Of a DNA stretch of 64,000 bases, positions 45,781-53,205 are shown piece by piece. The first letter of the stretch is position 1. Each line of letters starts with the position of its first letter. Below the pieces are notes generated by a model, which was not told the origin of the DNA, made no database searches, and saw nothing but the letters and a program-made list of their open reading frames with translations. The stretch is from Chitinophagaceae bacterium. GTDB taxonomy: Bacteria > Bacteroidota > Bacteroidia > Chitinophagales > Chitinophagaceae. The position numbers and the translations under genes were made by a program. The stretch lies in contig JADKJI010000005.1 in the NCBI GenBank assembly GCA_016721085.1, positions 62,001-126,000 of the forward strand. Reading direction: 5' to 3'.

Positions 45781-47304
45781 ATGAGAAAAGGAACCCTGCT
45801 ATTGCTTTTACTAACTGGTTATCTGGGACTAACGGCCCAAAAGAAACCGGTGATAGCACCAAACAAACAAGCTGTTCTAAGCTCCATACAAACCCATGAA
45901 AAAGAGCTTGTAACCCTTAGCGACCAGGTTTGGAGTTTTGCAGAAATAGCCATGAAAGAGCATAAATCCGCAAAAGTGCTTTCCGATTATGCTGAACAAC
46001 AGGGATTCAGAGTACAGCGAAATGTAGCTGAAATACCAACAGCTTTCATTGCTGAATATGGTTTCGGAAAACCCATTATTGGCATATTGGGAGAATTCGA
46101 TGCGTTGCCCGGATTATCACAAAAAGCTCAAACTTCAAAAGACCCACTTAATGCCGGTGCAGCTGGTCATGGTTGCGGTCATAATATGTTCGGTGCCGCA
46201 AGTCTCGGTGCTGCTGTTGCAATAAAAGAATTAATAGCGTCAGGAAAATTAAAAGGAACCATACGTTTTTATGGAACGCCGGCAGAAGAAGACCTCGGTG
46301 GTAAAGTATATATGGCACGTGCTGGCGTATTCAATGATCTGGATATATGTCTCGATTGGCATCCATCTTATGAGAATCTTGCAAACATGCAAAGTTCCCA
46401 GGCTGTTGTAGACTATACTGTTTCCTTCAAAGGAAAAAGTGCACATGCTGCTGCTGATCCATGGAATGGTAAAAGTGCTCTTGATGCCGCCGAACTATTC
46501 AGTATTGGGATGAATTTTTTGAGAGAACACATTAAACCAAGTGTACGTATTCATTATGTTTACAAGGATGGTGGAAATATCCCGAATGTAATTCCTGACA
46601 AAGCCAGCGTTTGGATTTGGATTCGCGATTCCAAACGTAGTGGAGTTTCAGTTGTAGAAGAAAGAATGAAACAGATTGCAAAAGGAGCCGCCATGATGGC
46701 TGGAGTTGAGGTTGACATGCATCTCAATAATGGATTGTATGAATTACTCGTAAATGAAACCGGCGCCAAAACCCTTCATGCAAATATGGAGTTAGTAGGT
46801 CCTATCACCTACACCAAAGAAGAACTAGCATTTGCAGATACCATCATGAAAGCCTATGGAGGTGAATCATATGGCATTGATGGTAGTATAAAACCTCTAG
46901 AAGTAACAAGACCTGATCCTGATGGTGGCTCTACTGATGTTGGAGATGTAAGTTTCATTGTGCCCGAAATAACATTGAATGCTGTAACCGCCCCATACAA
47001 ATCTCCCTGGCATTCATGGGTAGTTGTTTTCAAATTCCCAAATTTTCAAATTCTCGTTGTTTCCCAAATTTTCAAATTACTTCTCCGCCCAAAAACACCC
47101 CGAAGCCCTCGTCCTCCTCAAAAAAATAATCATATCATAATCCTTTTTGGGTTGGATATCGATGAACTGAAATTTATCAACGGCGATGGCACCCAAATGC
47201 CGAATAAGTGTAGTCTTGAATATCCAGGTAGTAGCGGCTTCTTCTGGTTTTGCATCACGAAGGTCAAGGATGAAGTTATCTGTAGTTGTTTGCCGGAAAA
47301 GTGA
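45781..47304 (+). CDS. M20 amidohydrolase, C-terminus replaced
   Basis: An exported M20 amidohydrolase of the AbgB/IAA-hydrolase type: signal peptide (MRKGTLLLLLLTGYLGLTAQ), then IGILGEFDALPGLSQ, AAGHGCGHNMFGAA, TPAEEDLGGKVYMARAG, and DWHPSY, which hold the metal ligands. The dimerisation domain follows. The family pattern stops at PYKSPWHSWVVV near 47025, where the usual ending of about 70 residues should start. The frame then runs through an AT-rich repeat and antisense to the neighbouring gene until 47304, giving an unrelated tail (FKFPNFQILVVSQIFKL). So the gene was cut by a rearrangement or misassembly, and a final metal-region segment is missing. Activity is doubtful. Confidence 0.75.
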   Translation: MRKGTLLLLLLTGYLGLTAQKKPVIAPNKQAVLSSIQTHEKELVTLSDQVWSFAEIAMKEHKSAKVLSDYAEQQGFRVQRNVAEIPTAFIAEYGFGKPIIGILGEFDALPGLSQKAQTSKDPLNAGAAGHGCGHNMFGAASLGAAVAIKELIASGKLKGTIRFYGTPAEEDLGGKVYMARAGVFNDLDICLDWHPSYENLANMQSSQAVVDYTVSFKGKSAHAAADPWNGKSALDAAELFSIGMNFLREHIKPSVRIHYVYKDGGNIPNVIPDKASVWIWIRDSKRSGVSVVEERMKQIAKGAAMMAGVEVDMHLNNGLYELLVNETGAKTLHANMELVGPITYTKEELAFADTIMKAYGGESYGIDGSIKPLEVTRPDPDGGSTDVGDVSFIVPEITLNAVTAPYKSPWHSWVVVFKFPNFQILVVSQIFKLLLRPKTPRSPRPPQKNNHIIILFGLDIDELKFINGDGTQMPNKCSLEYPGSSGFFWFCITKVKDEVICSCLPEK

Positions 47305-48348
47305 TTCACAACTATTTTCAGGGGAAGCAATTAACACGTTATTAGAACGAAGCCCTCCTGATTTATCATTAGTCCTTTTTACTGCTGTATAGGTTCCTTC
47401 TTCAGAAGAGAAGGCAATGCTTACCAATTTTGAACCGTACCATTCCCTGAGGTACTTTCCCATCCTTACAACATTGAATTTATTGGTTTCCATTCTTACA
47501 TGTTCGTTATGCGCCCATATCATCATTTTGGCTCCGGGATTTTGATCCATTATCCACTTTGCATTTACAGCCATTATGCGATCCCTGTACTCCTGCCCTT
47601 TCATACAATCTGGAAACTGCAGCAATAGTGTAGCATGTTGTAAGACCCATGCATCTACTTTAGAAGAGCCAGAATTTTTAAGTTGTTGTAGTGAATCCAA
47701 TATGACTGAGGCGTCATCTTTCAATTGTTGATTGTACTTCTTCTTCTTCAAGTCTGCCACACTTCGATGTTGCCTGTAACAACTATCATAGTCATCAATC
47801 ACTGGTTTTAATGAAGGAATATTATCAATCAAAAAACTCCTGATAAACCGAATGGAGAATCGGCATTCCTGTGCGTCAAAACCTGTGAACTGAATTTTGC
47901 TAGCAGCAGTATCATTATATTTCTTCATCCACTCAATCATCGGCTTCACTTCCTCTGTATTCCATGTCCAGAAATACATTCCAGCCATCAATGCCTTTAC
48001 ATCACCTTCTCCTTTCAGGATATACTTGTTAAGTTCATAGGCTTCAGGCATATTGGCTTCAATAGAAAAAACAGTAAACCCTTTTTCTTTTACAAGGTAT
48101 TCCAGCATTCGGTGTTTCATACTGAATATCTCAGAACTACCATGGGTACATTCTCCCATGGCCACTATTCTTGCATCACCAATTTTGGTATCGAGTGCAC
48201 GCATATCCTCGAACCCATTTTCAGCAGTTACATATTTAAGGGGAATAAGATGGTCTTGGATCCATTTTACGGAGGGGGTTTGGGCGGAGGAGGTGAGGCT
48301 TAGGAGAGAAACTAATGTGAAAATTTGGAAAATTTGGGAATTTGAAAA
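47027..48348. repeat. 21-base inverted repeats flanking the erythromycin-esterase-like gene
   Basis: The 21 bases at 47027-47047 are found as the exact reverse complement at 48328-48348. They are made of CAAATTTTC-type words that extend irregularly on both sides. One copy meets the broken end of the amidohydrolase gene, and the other stands where the start codon of the esterase-like gene should be. A related array of CACATYTY words fills 48418-48479; the rest of the 48205-48479 gap shows no gene. Confidence 0.75.
47077..48204 (-). CDS. erythromycin-esterase-like protein, 5 prime end disturbed
   Basis: A protein of the erythromycin esterase superfamily with IVAMGECTHGSSEIFSMKHRML (GExxHG motif), FSIEANMPEAYELNKYI and MMIWAHNEHV, the conserved Glu and His positions. 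Real macrolide esterase activity cannot be assumed; many family members have unknown substrates. The ATG at 48204 lies 45 or so residues into the conserved part: upstream in frame is a good signal peptide (IFTLVSLLSLTSSAQ) that has no ATG, GTG or TTG before it because the frame enters an AT-rich repeat and then a stop. The original start codon seems to have been lost. Tail overlaps the amidohydrolase frame. Confidence 0.72.
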   Translation of the reverse strand: MRALDTKIGDARIVAMGECTHGSSEIFSMKHRMLEYLVKEKGFTVFSIEANMPEAYELNKYILKGEGDVKALMAGMYFWTWNTEEVKPMIEWMKKYNDTAASKIQFTGFDAQECRFSIRFIRSFLIDNIPSLKPVIDDYDSCYRQHRSVADLKKKKYNQQLKDDASVILDSLQQLKNSGSSKVDAWVLQHATLLLQFPDCMKGQEYRDRIMAVNAKWIMDQNPGAKMMIWAHNEHVRMETNKFNVVRMGKYLREWYGSKLVSIAFSSEEGTYTAVKRTNDKSGGLRSNNVLIASPENSCESLFRQTTTDNFILDLRDAKPEEAATTWIFKTTLIRHLGAIAVDKFQFIDIQPKKDYDMIIFLRRTRASGCFWAEK

Positions 48349-48479
48349 TTTGAAAATTTAGTGGAAATTCTTAAACTCATTAATTATCTTAAAAAATAAC
48401 ATTGTTAATTTATTTTTCACATCCCCATTCTCAAATTTTCACATCTCCACATCTCCACATTTTCACATTTTCACATTAA

Positions 48480-49580
48480 TTAAGCTTCCTGCCCCATCCA
48501 AACCGCCCCACCAATACTACTCCTCCTCGCTCCGGTAACAGAAGCTAACACGGTATTTTCTTCGCGCCAGCGAAGAACACCGAGTAAGGCCATAACAATG
48601 GCTTCTTTGAAGTCTATAATATTGGGCTCGGGTAATACTACTGAAATTCCAAGTTCTGCTGTAAGTTCTTTTATTCGGCTTACCAGAAAAGTATTGTGTG
48701 CACCTCCTCCGGTAATAAGAATCGATTTGCCAGATAATAATTGCCCGGTATTTTGAGCAACAGTCTGTAAGGCATTTTTTATCTGGATAGCAATATGTTC
48801 CGAATAAGTGCGCAATGCATCATAGTTGGTACTAGTGGTTTTTACAATCGGGAATACCGTTTCTATCCCGAATTCATTAGCCAATGATTTCGGGTATGGC
48901 TGCTGGTAATAATCAAGTGCGTTTATTTTCTTCAAAACCGACTCATCTATCGATCCTACGGCAGCCATTTCACCACCTGCATCAAACTTGTATCCGTTTT
49001 CAGCTGCGAGCATGTTCAATACCCTGTTAGCAGGACAAACATCGAATGCCAGATATCCAGTTGGCGTATTTACTGAAAGGTTGGCTATGCCACCAATATT
49101 TAGAAACAGATCTGTTCCAGGCCAAAGTAATTTTTCTCCAACCGGAACAATCGGTGCACCTTGTCCGCCTAAAGCAATATCCAATGATCTCAGATCAGTA
49201 ACCGTATTGATACCTGTAGTGGCAGCAATTGCAGCACCATCGCCTAACTGGGCAGTCATTTTTTGGGCGGGGAAATGAAAGCTGGTATGCCCATGAGATG
49301 AGATAAGCTGCACCTGGAATTCAAGGTTATTATCTATAACAAATTGGCTCACTTTCTCTCCTATAAAATGACCAAATGAAGTATGCAATAATTGGTATTC
49401 AAATGCAGAAAGTACAGGTGCTAATGCGAGCCTGTCCTTCCATTCACCAGGAAACTGAATACAACTGCAGGCTTTAAGGGCAAAATCCCATTTTCCTGCC
49501 GATTCATGAAACTCAACAAAAGCCAGATCCAGCCCATCTAAAGAACTGCCACTCATGATGCCCAACGCCCGGTAAACCAT
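48480..49580 (-). CDS. anmK: anhydro-N-acetylmuramic acid kinase
   Basis: AnmK phosphorylates and opens 1,6-anhydro-MurNAc to MurNAc-6-phosphate in cell-wall recycling. Motifs are ALGIMSGSSLDGLDLAFVEF (nucleotide-binding start), ISSHGHTSFHFP, QLGDGAAIAATTGINTVTDLRSLDIALGGQGAPIVP (catalytic Asp in TDLR) and ILITGGGAHNTFL. Length of 366 residues is usual. Cytoplasmic. It is divergent from upp and preceded downstream by the repeat-rich gap at 48205-48479. Confidence 0.94.
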   Translation of the reverse strand: MVYRALGIMSGSSLDGLDLAFVEFHESAGKWDFALKACSCIQFPGEWKDRLALAPVLSAFEYQLLHTSFGHFIGEKVSQFVIDNNLEFQVQLISSHGHTSFHFPAQKMTAQLGDGAAIAATTGINTVTDLRSLDIALGGQGAPIVPVGEKLLWPGTDLFLNIGGIANLSVNTPTGYLAFDVCPANRVLNMLAAENGYKFDAGGEMAAVGSIDESVLKKINALDYYQQPYPKSLANEFGIETVFPIVKTTSTNYDALRTYSEHIAIQIKNALQTVAQNTGQLLSGKSILITGGGAHNTFLVSRIKELTAELGISVVLPEPNIIDFKEAIVMALLGVLRWREENTVLASVTGARRSSIGGAVWMGQEA

Positions 49581-49667
49581 CCGATTTAGATTTTTGATTA
49601 CAGATTTCTGATTATAGATTTGCTGTTCAAAGTTCCTGTTTGCTTTTCAAACTCCAAAACTGTACTT

Positions 49668-50320
49668 ATGGTAATCAATCTGAGTGAGCAATATTCCTTA
49701 CTGAACGACTGGATAGCTGAAATGAGGGATGTAAATATCCAGGGCGACCGTATGCGATTCAGGCGTAATCTGGAAAGAATTGGGGAAGTAGCGGCTTTGG
49801 AGATCAGCAAGCGGTTACCTTTTGTTCAACAGGATGTACAAACACCGTTGGGTATTTCAAAAACTACTGTTTTGGCAGAACAACCGGTACTGGCGACTAT
49901 ATTAAGGGCCGGTCTACCTCTCCACCAAGGACTTTTGAACTATTTTGACAAAGCTGATAATGCCTTTATTTCGGCCTACAGGAAACATAACCGGGACGGG
50001 AGTTTTGAGATCAGTCTGGAATATGTGTCTTGCCCGGACCTTGAAAAAAGAATCATTATCGTTTCAGATCCAATGCTGGCAACCGGCTCCTCTCTCTTGT
50101 AAAAACCATCAAATATCTTCGTGAAGAAGGAAATCCTTCAGAAATACATGTTGTTGTAGCAATAGCATGTACCGAGGGCATTGATTTCGTACAAAGAGAA
50201 GAGCCTCAGGCTATTATATGGTGCGGGGCAATTGATGAAGAACTCACAGCCAAGGGCTATATTGTACCTGGTTTAGGAGATGCAGGGGATCTGGCCTATG
50301 GAACTAAAACTCAGATGTAG
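49668..50320 (+). CDS. upp: uracil phosphoribosyltransferase, one frameshift
   Basis: Upp makes UMP from uracil and PRPP. The first frame gives VINLSEQYSLLNDWIAEMRD, TTVLAEQPVLATILRAGLPLHQG and the PRPP loop IIVSDPMLATGSSLL, and stops at 50102. The family ending continues in another frame: VKTIKYLREEGNPSEIHVVVAIACTEGIDFV, WCGAIDEEL, VPGLGDAGDLAYGTK, to a stop at 50318-50320. The break lies in a CT repeat (about 50088-50098), a place prone to slippage or miscalling. Restored length is about 217 residues, normal. The ATG at 49668 is chosen over one at 49620 because it fits the family start. Confidence 0.85.
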
Positions 50321-50429
50321 AAACCTAAAACCTTATTTAACCGTAGTTTACGGACAGGCATAATATTTAACTAGTGTAATTCAGCATTTTTTGTATTTTG
50401 CTTGTCCTATATATAGCCAACTAAAGTGG

Positions 50430-51450
50430 ATGCGTAAATTATTAACATTATTACTGTGCTTATCACTTATCAAGGCTGAAGCCCAGGATCCAAATTTTTC
50501 CCAGTTTTTTGTATCACCTCTTACTCCTCAACCCAGCGCTGACCGGTAAGTTTAATGGAGATTACAGAATTGCAGGAAACTGCAGGGACCAGTGGCCGGC
50601 AATAAGTAAGGCAGTTATCACTTCCTCAGTGTCTTTAGACTTCCCCATCTTAAGGGGTAAATTGTCTGAATTAGATACCTGGGGGGTTGGTATTATGGCA
50701 ATGACGGATAAGACTGCAAATGGCATCCTTTCCACTAACCTTCTCTCTATTACTACAGCATATCATAAAGGGTTGGATGAAGATGGACTTCATCAGGTAG
50801 GTGTTGGGTTCCAGGCTACTTATAATACCAAGAGACTTGATGGTACCAAATTGAATTTTGAAGATGAGCTGGACCAGTTAGGTGGTTGGAGTATTCCAAG
50901 TAGTGAACCAATCAATAACCAATTATTAAATCTTGACTATCTAGATGTAAGCGCCGGTTTATTATATAATGGCTCAACTGATGGTTATAATAATTTCTAT
51001 TTCGGAGCTTCTGCCTATCATTTAAATAAACCAAGGGAATCGTTTACCGGAGATGTGTTTTACACATTGAATACCAGGTATACCCTTCATGCTGGTGGTG
51101 CCATTCCATTAGGTGATGCTACAAGAACCATCTATCTGAGTTCCTTATATAGCAGCCAGGCAAGAGCCAATAACATTGTAGTAGGTGGAGCAATAGGCTT
51201 TGCACTAAATGATGAACCAGACAATCCTTCTAATTTCTATGCAGGCCTCTGGACAAGATTCAATAATGTTAATGATGCGGTTATCCCATATCTGGGACTT
51301 GAATTCAATGGCTTCCGCCTTGGCGCATCATATGATATAAATATTTCCAGTCTTAAAACGGCTTCCCAAAGTCGTGGTGGAATTGAAATTTCGCTTATTT
51401 ATATTAAGCGTCCTCAGGGGTATAAAGGGATTCCTTGTCCTAGATTCTAG
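50430..51450 (+). CDS. PorP/SprF family type IX secretion membrane protein, one frameshift
   Basis: PorP/SprF proteins are outer-membrane beta-barrels linked to type IX secretion and gliding machinery. The ATG at 50430 begins a signal peptide (MRKLLTLLLCLSLIKAEAQ), followed by DPNFSQFFVSPLT; one extra C near 50526 shifts the frame, after which LNPALTGKFNGDYRIAGNCRDQWPAI (the family hallmark) continues to 51450. It ends with GIEISLIYIKRPQGYKGIPCPRF, the conserved family ending. About 339 residues once restored. It fits with the sorting-domain protein at 4457-5495 as evidence for an active type IX system. Confidence 0.87.
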
Positions 51451-51640
51451 TAGTAAGTAATAAGTATTAAGTTATAAGTTGTAAGTTTTGAGTCAGCGAC
51501 TTGAATTTTTTTTTCACCGCAGAGACGCGGAGACGCAGGATTGCATTTGTCTGTGTTCTCTGCGACTCTGCGTGAAACTTTTAAACAGCCATCACGCGGA
51601 AGGGGGGGGAGGGGGAGGGGGTTTTTTTTTTTCCTCTTGA
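51451..51640. repeat. repeat-rich gap after the PorP/SprF gene
   Basis: The 339-base gap to the SusD gene begins with AGTAAGTAATAAGTA-type words (51451-51488), related to 8083-8202. A degenerate hairpin with ACCGCAGAGACGC at 51516-51528 and a partial complement at 51557-51576 follows. Then come a G-rich run and a run of T (about 51600-51633). No gene is visible; open frames here are low-complexity. Confidence 0.65.
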
Positions 51641-51726
51641 ATGTATTTATATCTTGGCGCGACCTGCAAAAGCGATTTTGGGTACCCTTTGCGTCTTGGC
51701 GAGAAAAAAATTCCCACCTTCCCGGT

Positions 51727-51763
51727 AAAAAAAAGAAAGCCATGGTCTTTCAACCACGGCTTC
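51727..51763 (-). terminator. terminator of the SusC-SusD operon
   Basis: On the minus strand AAGCCGTGG (51762-51754) pairs with CCATGGCTT (51745-51737) with one G-T pair, followed within two bases by a run of eight T. It is about 30 bases past the SusD stop. Confidence 0.8.
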
Positions 51764-51789
51764 CAATTTATATAGGGCTTAATCTCCTT

Positions 51790-53184
51790 TTAGTATCCTG
51801 GGTTTTGAACCAGTATACCTTCAGTAGCCTGAACTTCACGTTGTGGAATTGGATAAACCAACTTCGCATCATTCCAGTTATACACTGAGAAAGATTGCTG
51901 AAGACGTTTTATCTCATGTATCCTGAATCCTTCAAAGGCCAGCTCCAATCTTCTTTCAGCTAATATATCAGCCAAAGTTGGTGCAGCTATAACGGGAAGA
52001 TTAGTACGAACTGGATTCCTTACTTCTGCCAGGTCATTCTCTGGTGTATCACCAAGAGTAGTTCCTAAGCGAAGATTGGTTTCAGCACGTATCAGATACA
52101 TCTCTGCTATGCGGATAACTGGAAGGTTTTGGCTGAATGAACGCCATTTACCACAATACAAGTTTCCTGGGCGGGCTCCGGTACCAACATAGTACCATTC
52201 CTCTGCTCTCAAATCACCTGCAGGATACGTACTTAAGAAAGCACCAGCTATACGAACATCACCGCGACCGATACCAGGTAAGCTGGCAAAGAATGTAGCC
52301 ATACCATCATTACTGGTTCCAGCATTATTCTGGTCGTTCTGTTGAATTTCCCAAACAGATTCGTTTGTATTCTTATTATCGAACACAGCCCTTACAGACG
52401 CATTCATTGAATACTTGCCGCTTTCTATAACTGCATTAGCAGCATCACGTGCTTTAACGAAATCTCCTTGTTGCAAGTAAATCTTAGCCAGGAAAGCAAG
52501 TGCTGTGTACTTATCTGCACGAGTACCGTTATCTTCTGGTAATTTGCTAGCTGCTGCAGTTAAATCTGCAATAGCCTGAGCATATACTTCAGCAACAGTA
52601 TTTCTTGGTAATTTCTGTGCTGCATCAGCTTCTGTTTTGGAAGATGTTGTTTTTATAACAACACCTGGCTGTGAATTATTAGCTGTTGCTCCCCAGGGAA
52701 GACCGAATATCCTAACCAATTCGAAATGCATGATACCTCTTACAAACAAGGCCTCGCCTTCATATTGTGCCTTCTGATCAACATCAGTAACAACACTTAA
52801 ATTATCCAAAACGATATTCGCTGTATTGATAGCTAAATATCCTGCTGTCCATATCCTGGCAGCTTCCCCATTATCACGGTTCATCGTTTTACGGCCAATC
52901 TGTTGTTGTCCTGTAAATGTACCTCTCCACGACGCATATTGCTCTGTGTTAGGGAAATATGACGCTGATATTTCGGGATTCATCAAAAGGTTTGTACCAT
53001 ACAAAGCTCCTCCACCCATTACTGAATAGGCACCCACTACGGCTGCTTCCACATCGGCCGGAGTTTGGATAGCGGTAGTTGCATCAATACTTTGCTTAGG
53101 TTCCAGATCTAGTCGCTTATTACATGCAGTACCTAACCCGGTGGTAAGGGCTGCGAAAAGAATATATTTATATACTGGTTTCAT
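51790..53184 (-). CDS. SusD/RagB family outer-membrane nutrient-binding lipoprotein
   Basis: A 464-residue SusD-like lipoprotein: leader YKYILFAALTTGLGTAC with lipid-bearing Cys, then NKRLDLEPKQSIDATTAIQTPADVEAAVVGAYSVM, TPR-like helices (ALFVRGIMHFELVRIFG, ALAFLAKIYLQQGDFVKARDAANAVIESG) and the ending LAERRLELAFEGFRIHEIKRLQ plus PIPQREVQATEGILVQNPGY. It caps the SusC barrel and binds the nutrient on the cell surface. It follows susC by 21 bases. No glycosidase or sensor gene is adjacent, so the ligand may be a peptide, sugar or other compound. Confidence 0.93.
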   Translation of the reverse strand: MKPVYKYILFAALTTGLGTACNKRLDLEPKQSIDATTAIQTPADVEAAVVGAYSVMGGGALYGTNLLMNPEISASYFPNTEQYASWRGTFTGQQQIGRKTMNRDNGEAARIWTAGYLAINTANIVLDNLSVVTDVDQKAQYEGEALFVRGIMHFELVRIFGLPWGATANNSQPGVVIKTTSSKTEADAAQKLPRNTVAEVYAQAIADLTAAASKLPEDNGTRADKYTALAFLAKIYLQQGDFVKARDAANAVIESGKYSMNASVRAVFDNKNTNESVWEIQQNDQNNAGTSNDGMATFFASLPGIGRGDVRIAGAFLSTYPAGDLRAEEWYYVGTGARPGNLYCGKWRSFSQNLPVIRIAEMYLIRAETNLRLGTTLGDTPENDLAEVRNPVRTNLPVIAAPTLADILAERRLELAFEGFRIHEIKRLQQSFSVYNWNDAKLVYPIPQREVQATEGILVQNPGY

Positions 53185-53205
53185 AATAATGTTTTTTAAT
53201 AAAGG

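Noticed and set aside
51447..51888. Open frames of about 100 residues on both strands between PorP/SprF and SusD
   Set aside because: They consist of repeat sequence, poly-G/poly-T and part of the SusD gene, with no protein pattern.
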